This document shows positions 31,700 through 40,674 of a DNA stretch of 64,000 nt, one piece after another. The stretch is from assembly GCA_027489335.1 (NCBI GenBank), contig JAIXZX010000006.1:1-64000 (forward strand), read 5' to 3'. The position numbers and the translations under genes are program-made. Each line of letters opens with the position of its first letter. Position 1 is the first letter of the stretch. The stretch comes from Caulobacteraceae bacterium (GTDB taxonomy: Bacteria; Pseudomonadota; Alphaproteobacteria; Caulobacterales; Caulobacteraceae). The notes under the pieces were generated by a model. It was not told the origin of the DNA. It saw only the letters and a program-made list of their open reading frames with translations, and did not search any database.

Positions 31700-31800
31700 T
31701 TAAATCGCCGTAAGGAAGTGGACGATTTGTCATCTGCGCCGCCGTTTGCCCGGGGCGCGCAGGCTGCCTATGTTCGCCCCGTCTCACGAAAGGATGGCCC

Positions 31801-32403
31801 ATGGCCCTGAAGCTCGAACCCGGCGCGCGGCTGGTGGTGGCCACCCACAATCCCGGCAAGGCCAAGGAGCTGGCGGCGATCCTGGAAAACCGCTTCGACC
31901 TGGTCACCGCCGGCGAGCTTGGCCTGCCCGAGCCGGAGGAGACCGAGACCACTTTTGTCGGCAACGCCCTGCTCAAGGCCCGGGCCGCCGCCCGGGGGTC
32001 TGGCCTGATCGCCCTGGCCGACGATTCCGGACTCAGCGTCGCGGCCCTGGACGGGGCGCCGGGGGTCTATTCGGCCCGCTGGGCGGGGCCGGACAAGGAC
32101 TTCGGCCTCGCCATGGCCAAGGTGGAGTCCCGGCTGGAGGCTACGGGGCTGAAGGATCGCGCCGCCTGGTTCACCTGCGCCCTGGCGGTGGCCTGGCCTG
32201 ATGAGGGCCCAGGCCTCGTCGTGGAAGGCCGGCTGGATGGTCAGCTGGTGTTCCCCGGCCGCGGCGACCGGGGCTTCGGCTACGATCCCATCTTTGTTCC
32301 GCAAGGCGGACAGGAGACCTTCGGCGAGATGGAGCCGGCCGCCAAGGACGCCATGAGTCACCGGGCGCTCGCCTTCGCCAAGCTCAAGGCCGCCCTGCTT
32401 TGA
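31801..32403 (+). CDS. rdgB: Non-canonical purine NTP pyrophosphatase (RdgB/HAM1)
   Basis: Cleans the nucleotide pool of ITP, dITP and XTP. 200 residues. Motifs: [17 protein letters not shown] near the start, [34 protein letters not shown] and the C-terminal [12 protein letters not shown] with [10 protein letters not shown]. Complete. AAGGA lies upstream of the ATG at 31801. Its stop overlaps the hemW TTG start. In many alphaproteobacteria rph directly precedes this gene; here 1.6 kb of opposite-strand genes separates them. Confidence 0.97.
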   Translation: MALKLEPGARLVVATHNPGKAKELAAILENRFDLVTAGELGLPEPEETETTFVGNALLKARAAARGSGLIALADDSGLSVAALDGAPGVYSARWAGPDKDFGLAMAKVESRLEATGLKDRAAWFTCALAVAWPDEGPGLVVEGRLDGQLVFPGRGDRGFGYDPIFVPQGGQETFGEMEPAAKDAMSHRALAFAKLKAALL

Positions 32404-33554
32404 CGAGCCCTGCGCCCCCCCTGGGGGTCTATGTCCACTGGCCCTATTGCGCGCGGATCTGCCCCTATTGCGACTTCAACGTCTATCGCGACCGGGGGCG
32501 GGCCGCCGAGCAGGCCGCTCTGGTGGACGCGATCATCGACGATCTGAGGACCCAGGCGGAACTGACAGGGCCTCGGACCCTGGTGTCGGTCTTCTTCGGG
32601 GGCGGGACGCCGTCGCTCATGGCGCCGGACGCGGTGGCGAAGGTTCTGGAGGCCGTCTGCCAGCTCTGGACGCCGGCGGCCGATCTTGAGGTCAGCCTGG
32701 AGGCCAATCCCACCGACGCCGAGGCCGGCCGCTTCGCCGCTCTGGCCGAGGCCGGCGTGGGACGCCTGTCCCTGGGGGTGCAGGCCCTGGACGACGCCGC
32801 CCTGAGCTTTCTCGGGCGCGACCACGACGCGGCGGCCGCCCGCCGCGCGTTGGAGATGGCCGCCAGGACCTTTCGACGCTTGTCCTTGGACATGATCTAC
32901 GCCCGTCCGGGCCAGACGCCTGAGGCCTGGGGGGGCGAACTGCGAGAGGCTCTGTCCTACGGGCCCGAGCATGTCTCGCCCTATCAGCTGACCATCGAGG
33001 CGGGCACCGCCTTTGACCGCGCCGTGCGTCGCGGCCGCTTCGTCCCCCCTGACGATGAGCTGGGCGCGGCGCTGTACGACACCACCCAGGCCGTGCTCGA
33101 GGCCGCAGGGTTCGAGGCCTATGAGGTCTCCAACCACGCCCGGGGCGAGGCCGCCCGCTCGCGGCATAATCTCGTCTATTGGCGGGGGCTCGACTATGTG
33201 GGCGTGGGGCCCGGCGCCCATGGCCGGATCACGGTGGACGGCGTGCGCCACGCCACTGAGGCGATGGCGCGGCCAGCGGCCTATGTCGCTCAGGTGGCCG
33301 AATCAGGTCGCGGCTTCAGCGGACCTGAAACCCTCTCGCCGGCCGCCGCCGCCGAGGAACGAGTTATCAGCGGCCTGCGGATCTGGCCGGGCGTCACTTT
33401 CGTAGAAGTGGCGCCTCTCGGTCTGTCGCCCGACCATCCTCGGGTCAAAGCCCTTACAGGGGCGGGCCTGCTCCAGGGGGACAACTCTAGATTGCGTGTC
33501 ACCCCGGCGGGGCGGCTGCTGCTTGACCATGTGGTGGAACGGCTGCTGGTCTGA
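32400..33554 (+). CDS. hemW: Radical SAM heme chaperone HemW
   Basis: 384 residues. The cluster motif is [19 protein letters not shown] (CxxxCxxC). The HemW-specific HNxxYW motif is seen as [20 protein letters not shown]. Further: [10 protein letters not shown] and SLGVQALDD. HemW inserts heme into respiratory enzymes; older annotations as oxygen-independent coproporphyrinogen oxidase (HemN) are wrong for this type. The start is TTG 32400, in a four-base TTGA overlap with rdgB. Confidence 0.95.
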   Translation: MTSPAPPLGVYVHWPYCARICPYCDFNVYRDRGRAAEQAALVDAIIDDLRTQAELTGPRTLVSVFFGGGTPSLMAPDAVAKVLEAVCQLWTPAADLEVSLEANPTDAEAGRFAALAEAGVGRLSLGVQALDDAALSFLGRDHDAAAARRALEMAARTFRRLSLDMIYARPGQTPEAWGGELREALSYGPEHVSPYQLTIEAGTAFDRAVRRGRFVPPDDELGAALYDTTQAVLEAAGFEAYEVSNHARGEAARSRHNLVYWRGLDYVGVGPGAHGRITVDGVRHATEAMARPAAYVAQVAESGRGFSGPETLSPAAAAEERVISGLRIWPGVTFVEVAPLGLSPDHPRVKALTGAGLLQGDNSRLRVTPAGRLLLDHVVERLLV

Positions 33555-33599
33555 AGGCGACGCTTGCTTTGCGGGCTCCGACCGGCGAACCCTTGTCCC

Positions 33600-34484
33600 A
33601 TGGCCCATCCCGTCGATCCGCCCGCCCTGTCCGACGCGCCCCTGGCGCCGGGCCTCTACATTGTCGCGACGCCTATCGGGAATCTGCGAGACATCACACT
33701 ACGCGCTCTGGATGTACTCGCCGCCGCCGATCTGATCCTGGCCGAGGACACCCGCGTCACCGGAAAGCTGCTGTCGGCGTTCCGCATTTCCGGGAAGATG
33801 GAGCGCCACGACGAGCACGCCGCCGAGCGGGCGAGACCCAAGGCCCTGGCCGTGCTGGAGCAGGGGGGACGGGTGGCCCTGGTGTCGGACGCCGGCACGC
33901 CGCTGATTTCTGACCCGGGCTATCGTCTGGTGCGCGAAGCCGCCGCGGCGGGCTTTCCTGTCCATCCCATTCCCGGCGCCTCGGCCCTGCTGGCGGGCCT
34001 GTCGGTGGCCGGCCTGCCGTCCGACCGCATCCTGTTCGCCGGCTTTCCGCCGCCCAAGAGCGCGGCCAGGCGCAGCTTCCTGCAGGAGGTGGCGGGGGTG
34101 CGGGCGACCCTGGTCTTCTTCGAGGGCGCCTCGCGCCTGGGAGACAGTCTGGCCGACATGGCTCAGGTCTTCGGCCCCCGGGAGGCGGTGGTCTGCCGCG
34201 AGCTGACCAAGCTGTACGAGACGGTCGTGCGCGGGCCTCTCGACGTCCTCGCCGCCGATCCCACCCTGCAGGCGCCCAAGGGGGAGATCGTCATTCTGGT
34301 GGGACCTGGCCGGGAGATGGAGGCGACGGCCGCCGACGCCGATCTCGCCCTGCGCGAGGCCCTGGCCCGGCTCAAGCCCGCCGAGGCGGCGGGTGAGGTG
34401 GCCCGGGCGCTGGGCCTGCCCCGTCGGGAGTTGTACCGTCGAGCGCTGGAGCTGAAGGCGGATCAGGCCGATGCGGAAGCCTGA
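33600..34484 (+). CDS. rsmI: 16S rRNA (cytidine1402-2'-O)-methyltransferase
   Basis: 294 residues; methylates C1402 of 16S rRNA. Motifs: YIVATPIGNLRDITLRALDV, AEDTRVTGKLLSAF, LVSDAGTPLISDPGYRLVR and FFEGASRLGDSLADMA, all typical of RsmI. ATG at 33600; an upstream frame extension lacks support. Overlaps the yraN gene start by 14 bases. The C-terminal LGLPRRELYRRAL is the family tail. Confidence 0.95.
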   Translation: MAHPVDPPALSDAPLAPGLYIVATPIGNLRDITLRALDVLAAADLILAEDTRVTGKLLSAFRISGKMERHDEHAAERARPKALAVLEQGGRVALVSDAGTPLISDPGYRLVREAAAAGFPVHPIPGASALLAGLSVAGLPSDRILFAGFPPPKSAARRSFLQEVAGVRATLVFFEGASRLGDSLADMAQVFGPREAVVCRELTKLYETVVRGPLDVLAADPTLQAPKGEIVILVGPGREMEATAADADLALREALARLKPAEAAGEVARALGLPRRELYRRALELKADQADAEA

Positions 34485-34869
34485 GTCTGGACAGGTCGCA
34501 GGCGCGCGTCAGCGCCGCGGGGCCCTGGCTCGCCGAAGCGGAAGACGGGCCGAAGTCTGGGCGGCGGTCTGGCTGATGCTCAAGGGCTACCGAATTCTGG
34601 GTTTCCGCCTCCGCACCCGCCTGGGGGAAATCGACCTCCTGGCCCAGAAGGGCGCCGTGCTGGCGGTGGTGGAGGTCAAGAGCCGGCTCACCCTGGCCGA
34701 GGCCCTGGCCGCTGTCGCACCCGAGCAGCGTGATCGCCTGCGCCGGGCCGGCGCGGCCGTGGCCGGGGGACGCCCCCGGCTGAAAGCCATGGCGGTGCGG
34801 CTGGACCTGATCGCCCTGGCCCCTGGACGGTTGCCGCAGCATCGCCCGGACGCCTGGAGCGGGGCGTGA
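34471..34869 (+). CDS. yraN: YraN family endonuclease-like protein (UPF0102)
   Basis: 132 residues. The restriction-endonuclease-like core is GYRILGFRLRTRLGEIDLLA with VVEVKSRLTLAEAL, holding the conserved acidic and lysine residues. Always found next to rsmI. Its cellular role is not established. Starts inside the rsmI 3' end, so translation is probably coupled. Confidence 0.9.
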   Translation: MRKPESGQVAGARQRRGALARRSGRRAEVWAAVWLMLKGYRILGFRLRTRLGEIDLLAQKGAVLAVVEVKSRLTLAEALAAVAPEQRDRLRRAGAAVAGGRPRLKAMAVRLDLIALAPGRLPQHRPDAWSGA

Positions 34870-34879
34870 GGGAGGCCGC

Positions 34880-35698
34880 ATGACTCGTGAGGAGGCGGAG
34901 GCTCTGATCGGTCAGGCCGGCCGGCTGGCGCCAGGCGACGACTTCCCCTTGCTGGATGCCGCCATCGCCTGCGCCATCCACGATGACCCCGCCCGTGATC
35001 CGCAGGTCGTGCGGGATCTGGCGGCCGTGGGCGTCGAGCGCCTGACCGCCCGGCTCCGGCGGGAGAGTCAGGAGGAGGCCCTGGCCGAAACCATGTCCGG
35101 CGACCTGCGGCTCTCCGGGGATCTCTTCACCTATGATGACCCGGACAACGCCGACATCATCGCCGTGGCCGAGCGCCGCAAGGGTCTCCCGGTGACCCTG
35201 GGCATACTCTATCTGCATGTGGCCAAGCTGGGCGGCTTGAACGTCAAGGGCGTCGACTTTCCCGGCCACTTCCTGCTGCGTATCGACACCCCGGAGGGCC
35301 CCCTGGCGCTCGATCCGTTCAGCGAGGGACGGGTGGTCCTGCCGTCGGAACTCACCCGCCGCGCGCTGCACGCAGGCCTGACCCCGAATGTGGCTGACCG
35401 GCTGGACCTTCTGATGGCGCCGGCGGCCGACCGCGCGGTGCTGATCCGATTGCAGAACAACATCTTCGCCCGGGCCGCCGCGGCGCGCGACTATGGCCGG
35501 GCCGAGCGGGCGGCCCTGCGCCGGGCGCTGCTTGACCCCCAGGACCATCGCCCCTGGCTGGACGTGGCCTCCGCCCGGGAGGGCCAGGGCGCCCTGGCCG
35601 GAGCCCTTGAGGCCCTGGCGCGGGCCGGCGAGCTGGATCACGGGGCCGCCCTGGCCGCCCGGGTCCAACGCGAGCGGGTCCGGCTGCGGCTGAACTGA
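34880..35698 (+). CDS. SirB1 family protein (transglutaminase-like fold, TPR-like end)
   Basis: 272 residues. Family stretch KGLPVTLGILYLHVAKLGGL, followed by GVDFPGHFLLRID and LALDPFSEGRVV, matches SirB1/transglutaminase-like proteins, although a catalytic cysteine is not apparent. The end (residues about 185-270) has helical repeats resembling TPRs. Cytoplasmic. GAGGGAGG lies upstream of the ATG. Same strand between yraN and gshB, probably one operon. Confidence 0.87.
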   Translation: MTREEAEALIGQAGRLAPGDDFPLLDAAIACAIHDDPARDPQVVRDLAAVGVERLTARLRRESQEEALAETMSGDLRLSGDLFTYDDPDNADIIAVAERRKGLPVTLGILYLHVAKLGGLNVKGVDFPGHFLLRIDTPEGPLALDPFSEGRVVLPSELTRRALHAGLTPNVADRLDLLMAPAADRAVLIRLQNNIFARAAAARDYGRAERAALRRALLDPQDHRPWLDVASAREGQGALAGALEALARAGELDHGAALAARVQRERVRLRLN

Positions 35699-35767
35699 GG
35701 CGCCCGGCCCTGGCGCTCTCGCCCGCCGCCGCCTATGTCGGGACAGCTGTTGAACCAGGAGCGCGCT

Positions 35768-36715
35768 ATGGCCTTGAAGGTCGCCGTCCAGATGGACCCC
35801 CTAGAATCGATCAACATCGAGGGGGACACGACCTTCCTGATGATGCTGAGCGCCCAGGCCCGCGGTCACAGCCTCTGGGTCTACACCCCCGACAAGCTGT
35901 CCCTGGAGAATGGCCGGGTCACCGCGCGAGGCCGCTCTGTGCGGGTGCAGGACGTGAAGGGCGACCACGCCACCTTCGGGGAGTGGGAGCGCCGCGACCT
36001 GGCCGAGATGGACGTGGTCCTGCTGCGCCAGGACCCGCCGTTCGACATGGCCTATATTACCGCCACCCACATCCTCGACGCCATCCATCCGAAGACCCTG
36101 GTGGTCAACAACCCGACCGAGGTGCGCAACGCGCCCGAGAAGCTGTTCGTCACGACTTTCCCCGGGGTGCAGCCGCCGACCCTGATCACCTCGGATATCG
36201 ACGCCATCTACGCCTTCCGCGCCGAGCATGGGGATGTGGTGCTGAAGCCGCTGCACGGGCACGGCGGCTCGGGGGTGGCGCGCCTGCTGGCCGATGATCC
36301 CAATCTCGACGCGCTGCTCGAGCTGCACGCCGCGATCGGCCGCGAGCCCGTGATCATCCAGAAGTTCGTGCCGGACGTCACCAAGGGCGACAAGCGCATC
36401 CTGCTGGTGGACGGCGAACCGGTGGGGGCGATCAACCGGGTGCCAGGCGCTGGCCAGATCCGCTCCAACCTACGGGTCGGCGGCCGCGCCGAAGCCGTCG
36501 AGCTGACGGCCCGGGACCGCGAGCTGTGCGGCATCATTGGACCCGAACTGAAGGCTCGCGGCCTGCTGTTCGTCGGCATCGACGTGATTGGCGACTATCT
36601 GACGGAGATCAACGTCACCTCGCCCACAGGTGCGCGGTCGTTGATGAAGTTCACCGGGATCGACGCCACCGACCTGATGTGGGCGCGGGTGGAGGCGATC
36701 CGCGCCGGGGCATAG
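35768..36715 (+). CDS. gshB: Glutathione synthetase
   Basis: ATP-grasp ligase joining gamma-glutamylcysteine and glycine; 315 residues. N-terminus [20 protein letters not shown]; later [36 protein letters not shown] and [20 protein letters not shown]. The ATG at 35768 has AGGAG six bases upstream; an in-frame ATG at 35735 is less likely. Complete. Confidence 0.96.
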   Translation: MALKVAVQMDPLESINIEGDTTFLMMLSAQARGHSLWVYTPDKLSLENGRVTARGRSVRVQDVKGDHATFGEWERRDLAEMDVVLLRQDPPFDMAYITATHILDAIHPKTLVVNNPTEVRNAPEKLFVTTFPGVQPPTLITSDIDAIYAFRAEHGDVVLKPLHGHGGSGVARLLADDPNLDALLELHAAIGREPVIIQKFVPDVTKGDKRILLVDGEPVGAINRVPGAGQIRSNLRVGGRAEAVELTARDRELCGIIGPELKARGLLFVGIDVIGDYLTEINVTSPTGARSLMKFTGIDATDLMWARVEAIRAGA

Positions 36716-36769
36716 GATAGCTGTCCGAACGCCCCCGCGCATTTCACCATTGTCGCAGCTTCCCGTTGC

Positions 36770-36784
36770 GTTCTATGTTTGTTC
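36770..36784 (+). promoter_or_regulatory. LexA-type SOS box upstream of comM
   Basis: GTTCTATGTTTGTTC fits the alphaproteobacterial LexA consensus GTTC-N7-GTTC exactly. It lies 87 bases before the comM start in the 155-base gap after gshB. Confidence 0.6.
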
Positions 36785-36870
36785 GTGGTCTGGGCCGCGA
36801 CGGTCGCGGCTCTGTGGATAAAATCGCCCCTTAAGCCCTTTATGGCGAGGGCGTCGCGGGGGAGAGCGCC

Positions 36871-38403
36871 ATGGCGGGGGTGGTTACAGTCGCTTTCGAC
36901 GGGGTCGAGGCCCGCCGGGTGGATGTGGAAGTCCAGCTGACCGGCGGCGCGGTGGCCTTCGTCGTGGTGGGCCTGGGCGACAAGGCCGTCGCCGAAAGCC
37001 GCGAGCGCGTGCGGGCGGCCTTTGCGGGCCTGGGCCTCGCCCTGCCGGCCCGTCGCATCATCGTCAATCTGGCGCCTGCCGACCTCCCGAAGGAGGGGAG
37101 CCACTATGACCTGCCGATCGCGCTGGCGGTCATGTCGGCCATGGGGATCATTCCGCCAGACGCCCTGACCGGCTGGGCCGCGGTAGGGGAGCTGTCCCTG
37201 GACGGCCGCATCGTCCAGGTGGCCGGGGCATTGCCGGCCGCCGTCGCCGCCGGCGGCATGGACCTGGGCCTCATCTGTCCCGAGGCCTGCGGGGCCGAGG
37301 CCGCCTGGTCCGGCGACACCCGCATCCTGGCCGCGCCCTCCCTGATCGCCCTGGTCAACCACTTCCGCGGGACCCAGATCCTGTCGCCGCCGCAACCTGG
37401 CCCCGTGGTTGAGGGTGACCGCGTCCCCGACCTGCGCGACGTCAAGGGCCAGGAAAACGCCAAGCGCGCCCTGGAGATCGCCGCGGCCGGCGGCCACAAC
37501 CTGCTGTTCATGGGCCCGCCGGGATCGGGCAAGTCGATGATGGCCGCCCGGCTGCCGGGCCTTTTGCCGCCTCTGTCGGCGGCCGAGCTGCTTGAAACCT
37601 CCATGATCCATTCGGTGGCCGGACTGATCGCCAAGGGCGAACTGACCCGCCAGCGACCCTTCCGCACGCCGCACCATTCGGCCAGCATGGCTGCGCTCAC
37701 CGGCGGCGGGCTCAAGGCCAAGCCCGGTGAGATCTCCCTGGCGCACAACGGCGTGCTGTTCCTGGATGAACTGCCGGAATTCTCCGCCCAGGCCCTGGAC
37801 AGTCTTCGGCAGCCCCTGGAGACCGGCGAGGTGGTGGTGGCCCGGGCCAACGCCCATGTGCGCTATCCGGCCCGGTTCCAGCTGGTGGCGGCGATGAATC
37901 CCTGTCGCTGTGGCGTCGGCGGCCCGGGCCGGGGCGCCTGCGGCCGGGCGCCCCGCTGCCAGAGCGACTATCAGCGAAAGATCTCCGGCCCGATGATGGA
38001 CCGCATGGACCTGGTGGTGGAGGTCCCCCCTGTCACGGCGGCCGACATGGCCCTGCCGCCGCCGGCGCAAGGCACGGCCGAAGCCGCCGCCCGGGTGGCC
38101 CAGGCCCGGGCGATACAGCTGAACCGGGCCGCCGCCGCCGGCGAGACCGCCGCACCGCTGAACGCCCAGGCCTCAGGCGAGCGCCTGGAGGCCATCGCCC
38201 AGCTTGAACCTGCGGCCCGCGCCCTCTTGTCCAAGGCCGCCGAGGGCGCAGGGCTGACCGCCCGGGGCTGGACCCGCACGGTGCGGCTGGCCCGCACCAT
38301 CGCCGACCTGGAGGGCTCCGAGGCTGTCCGCCGGGTGCATCTCGCCGAGGCGCTGATCTATCGGCGGGCTTCGGCCGATGGCGCCACGGTGCTGACCGGC
38401 TGA
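36871..38403 (+). CDS. comM: YifB/ComM family magnesium-chelatase-like AAA+ ATPase
   Basis: 510 residues. N-terminal Lon-protease-like domain, central AAA+ with Walker A GPPGSGKSMMAARLPG and Walker B VLFLDELPEFSAQ, and a C-terminal chelatase domain. The cysteine-rich loop NPCRCGVGGPGRGACG is intact. ComM promotes branch migration during natural transformation in other bacteria. GGGGAGA precedes the ATG. A LexA-like box upstream suggests DNA-damage control. The 3' end overlaps the convergent membrane-protein gene by 46 bases. Confidence 0.93.
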   Translation: MAGVVTVAFDGVEARRVDVEVQLTGGAVAFVVVGLGDKAVAESRERVRAAFAGLGLALPARRIIVNLAPADLPKEGSHYDLPIALAVMSAMGIIPPDALTGWAAVGELSLDGRIVQVAGALPAAVAAGGMDLGLICPEACGAEAAWSGDTRILAAPSLIALVNHFRGTQILSPPQPGPVVEGDRVPDLRDVKGQENAKRALEIAAAGGHNLLFMGPPGSGKSMMAARLPGLLPPLSAAELLETSMIHSVAGLIAKGELTRQRPFRTPHHSASMAALTGGGLKAKPGEISLAHNGVLFLDELPEFSAQALDSLRQPLETGEVVVARANAHVRYPARFQLVAAMNPCRCGVGGPGRGACGRAPRCQSDYQRKISGPMMDRMDLVVEVPPVTAADMALPPPAQGTAEAAARVAQARAIQLNRAAAAGETAAPLNAQASGERLEAIAQLEPAARALLSKAAEGAGLTARGWTRTVRLARTIADLEGSEAVRRVHLAEALIYRRASADGATVLTG

Positions 38404-38882
38404 TCCCGGTGGACCCAGGCCCCGACCGCCAGGGCCGTCAGGGTAAGGTAGCTCCAGATCACCAGGCCCCAGCGATAGGGCAGGGCCGGCACGCCTTCGT
38501 CCACCCCCATGGCCACATGGGTGACGATGCCGAGCAGCTGGAAGGCGGTGGCGAACAGCAGCCATAGGCGGTCTGTGGTCAGGGCCAGGAACAGCAGATA
38601 GGCGAGAAAGAGGGCGTCGACCCCCAGGACGCCCCACTGCAGGCCCGCCAGGTCGCGGTCATAGGCCAGGGGCGTCAGAAACCAGGCGGCCACATTGGCC
38701 ACCGCAACCCGCTTCTCCGGAATGCCGCCCCGCCACAGGGCGGCGCCGGACACCAGGACCATGGCGACGAACCAGATCTGCTGCGGAAGAACGGCGAAAT
38801 ACAAGGCAGAGGTCCCCAGGGCGGATCGCGCCCGCCAGGGTGGCAGAGGCCGGCGCCCAATCATAGGCGCCGGCCACATCAC
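38358..38882 (-). CDS. Hypothetical membrane protein
   Basis: 174 residues with about five hydrophobic segments (TSALYFAVLPQQIWFVAMVL, AVANVAAWFLTPLA, FLAYLLFLALT, LWLLFATAFQLLGIVTHVAM). No family recognised. Start uncertain: GTG 38882, ATG 38879 or ATG 38864, none with a clear ribosome-binding site. It overlaps the comM 3' end tail-to-tail by 46 bases, so its last 15 residues are constrained by comM. Confidence 0.7.
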   Translation of the reverse strand: MMWPAPMIGRRPLPPWRARSALGTSALYFAVLPQQIWFVAMVLVSGAALWRGGIPEKRVAVANVAAWFLTPLAYDRDLAGLQWGVLGVDALFLAYLLFLALTTDRLWLLFATAFQLLGIVTHVAMGVDEGVPALPYRWGLVIWSYLTLTALAVGAWVHRDQPVSTVAPSAEARR

Positions 38883-38894
38883 ATGGGGGAGGGA

Positions 38895-39251
38895 TCAGGC
38901 CGCGTTGGTTTCGCCCACGGCGCGCAGGACCGGGGCCCGCGCCGGTTCGGCGGGCTTGGGCGCCCCGTCGCCATAGAGCACGGCGCCGAGGCCGATCTGC
39001 TTCTGGGCGATGCTGAGCTCCTTGTGCGCCTCGATCACAGCCCGGCGGGCCTCGGCCAGGGCGCTGATGGAGCGGCTGGTCCACTCCACCGCCTCCTGGC
39101 CGATCAGGGCCGAGAGGCCGGCCTGGGCGCGCAGGCCCGGCATGACCCCGGCCAGGGCGGCGGTCTTGGCCAGGGCGGCGTCGATGGCGGTCTCGGCCTC
39201 GAAGAGGCTGGCGGCGACCTGGTCGGCATACATGCGGCGTTGCTTGAGCAT
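38895..39251 (-). CDS. Hypothetical helical protein, 118 residues
   Basis: All-helical, Ala-rich: MLKQRRMYADQVAASLFEAE then a long helix (SISALAEARRAVIEAHKELS). Ends with a Pro/Ala tail. GGAGAG lies upstream of the ATG. Third-codon GC is high as in true genes. No membrane segment and no recognised family. Twelve bases upstream of the membrane-protein gene in the same direction. Confidence 0.75.
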   Translation of the reverse strand: MLKQRRMYADQVAASLFEAETAIDAALAKTAALAGVMPGLRAQAGLSALIGQEAVEWTSRSISALAEARRAVIEAHKELSIAQKQIGLGAVLYGDGAPKPAEPARAPVLRAVGETNAA

Positions 39252-39351
39252 GGGGTCTCTCCGTCCCGCCGGCTCCGCGCCGGGGGAATGTTGGGATGAT
39301 CGTCAGTGGGATGGCGCAGCCGGGACGGGGCTCAGTGTCCCGTGGCGGTGG

Positions 39352-40101
39352 TCAGACCAGGGCGGTCAGCGCCTGAAGCCCCGCCAGGACCCCCCCGAAG
39401 GCGAGGGCTGAACCGATGGCGATGGCGAGGATCAGGCCGATCCGCGCGGCCGGGCCTAGGCCGCCGGTGCTGCCGTTTCGCCAGGATGGAAGTTCTCGTC
39501 CAGCAGCACCCAGGTGAGGCACAGGATCTCGCGCATCACCATTTCCGGGGGCTTGAAGGCCGCCAGCTTGCGGGTGGCCGACACCAGATGCGTCACCATG
39601 TCGGCCTGGACCGACGAGGCCGCCAGATCGGTCAGCTGCCGCTCCAGCTGGTCCCAGGCGAAGCCCGGCATCGACTCCGCCTGAGGCGAGGGTTTCGGCC
39701 ACTTTTCCTCGAAGGCCTCGATCTCGCGTCTGAGGTGCAGGGCCCGGCTCACCGACGCCCGCCGATCCTCTCCAGTCCAATGCTTCATGGGTCTCGCCTC
39801 CTGATGAGGCTTCACCCGACCACGCCACGGGCTTTGGGTCTGTCCTGACTGTGTCCTGTCCTGACGCGATCAGGACAGAGCTGCCCGCAGCCCCGCCCTC
39901 GCGTTCATGGTCGGCCAGCAGGCGGGCGGCGTGGTAGCGGTCATTGACGCCCAGCTTGCGCCGCGCCCGGTCGCAATAGGTGTCCACCGAGGTCTTGGAC
40001 ATCCCCAGCTCGCGGGCGATCTGCTTGGAGCTGAAATGGCGATCCACGAGGCGCAGGCACTCCCGTTCCCGCGCGGTCAGCAGTTCCACCTGTTCCGTCA
40101 T
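39352..40101 (-). CDS. LuxR-type HTH protein with C-terminal membrane helix; middle overlaps another gene
   Basis: Residues 1-65 are a clear LuxR/GerE helix-turn-helix (LLTARERECLRLVDRHFSSK and ARELGMSKTSVDTYCDRARR). The last 35 residues (RIGLILAIAIGSALAFGGVL AGL pattern) are a membrane anchor of the kind seen in LuxR-type proteins of Caulobacterales. Between them, residues about 105-210 are Gly/Arg/Pro-rich and coincide with a well-formed 110-residue gene in another frame. So the frame is open, but the linker may be an accident: either a deletion has fused the parts or the true protein ends earlier. Confidence 0.6.
   Translation of the reverse strand: MTEQVELLTARERECLRLVDRHFSSKQIARELGMSKTSVDTYCDRARRKLGVNDRYHAARLLADHEREGGAAGSSVLIASGQDTVRTDPKPVAWSGEASSGGETHEALDWRGSAGVGEPGPAPQTRDRGLRGKVAETLASGGVDAGLRLGPAGAAADRSGGLVGPGRHGDASGVGHPQAGGLQAPGNGDARDPVPHLGAAGRELPSWRNGSTGGLGPAARIGLILAIAIGSALAFGGVLAGLQALTALV
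39456..39788 (-). CDS. Hypothetical helical protein, 110 residues, nested in luxR-like frame
   Basis: Begins MKHWTGEDRRASVSRALHLR; contains SVQADMVTHLVSATRKLAAF and MREILCLTWVLLDENFHPGE. An AGGAGG ribosome-binding site lies eight bases upstream of the ATG at 39788 and nearly all codons end in G or C, so this frame is the translated one here. It overlaps the luxR-like frame on the same strand. No family recognised; no membrane segment. Confidence 0.72.
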   Translation of the reverse strand: MKHWTGEDRRASVSRALHLRREIEAFEEKWPKPSPQAESMPGFAWDQLERQLTDLAASSVQADMVTHLVSATRKLAAFKPPEMVMREILCLTWVLLDENFHPGETAAPAA

Positions 40102-40228
40102 GACCCTTCATCCCCAATGGATGGCTTCACTACACGCTATGCGGGGGTCTGCGTCCATCTCCCGCCTGCCAACGTATAGCCGAACAGAAGGGGTCGCTCA
40201 GAGGTTGAGCGTCAAGATGGAGCCGGAG

Positions 40229-40639
40229 ATGAATTTGACGGAGTCGGATGCGAAGACGGACGTCGACGGCGTCGATCGGGCGATCGGCGCCCGGGTTCGC
40301 GCCCGCCGTCGGTCCCTGGGCATGAGTCAATCCGACCTGGCCGAACGGCTGGGGGTCTCCTTCCAGCAGGTCCAGAAATACGAACGCGGCGCCAACCGCA
40401 TCTCGGGCTCTACCCTGGTGGCTGCCAGCCGCGCCCTGCAGACCACGGTGAGCTGGCTGGTGGGCGAAGAAACCCATGAGAGCGCCCCGCCGGATGAGGC
40501 CTTCACGGCCCTGATGACGCCAGGCGCCCTGGAGATGCTGGAGGCCTATCGGGTGATTCCCCGTTCCCGGGCGCGCCAGGCCCTGCTGGCCCTGGCCCGG
40601 GAAATGGCCCGGGAGGACGAGCCTCAACCGGGGCTTTGA
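40229..40639 (+). CDS. XRE-family transcriptional regulator
   Basis: 136 residues. Helix-turn-helix at residues about 15-70: GARVRARRRSLGMSQSDLAE then LGVSFQQVQKYERGANRISG. A helical tail follows (LMTPGALEMLEAYRVIPRSR). The ATG at 40229 has GGAG six bases upstream; an in-frame ATG at 40217 is weaker. Divergent from the LuxR-like gene and followed by a hybrid kinase, which it might regulate. Confidence 0.88.
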   Translation: MNLTESDAKTDVDGVDRAIGARVRARRRSLGMSQSDLAERLGVSFQQVQKYERGANRISGSTLVAASRALQTTVSWLVGEETHESAPPDEAFTALMTPGALEMLEAYRVIPRSRARQALLALAREMAREDEPQPGL

Positions 40640-40674
40640 CGGCCCGTTAAAGCCGCCTGGCCTAGGCTGGCGAC

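Noticed and set aside
31640..31810. Plus-strand frame starting MSLVDTDMPFFDQEFY upstream of rdgB
   Set aside because: No ribosome-binding site, runs into the rdgB start in another frame and covers the AT-rich control region. Looks protein-like in part, but more likely promoter DNA.
35735..35767. Upstream ATG for gshB
   Set aside because: Adds 11 residues not typical of GshB; the ATG at 35768 has AGGAG at good spacing.
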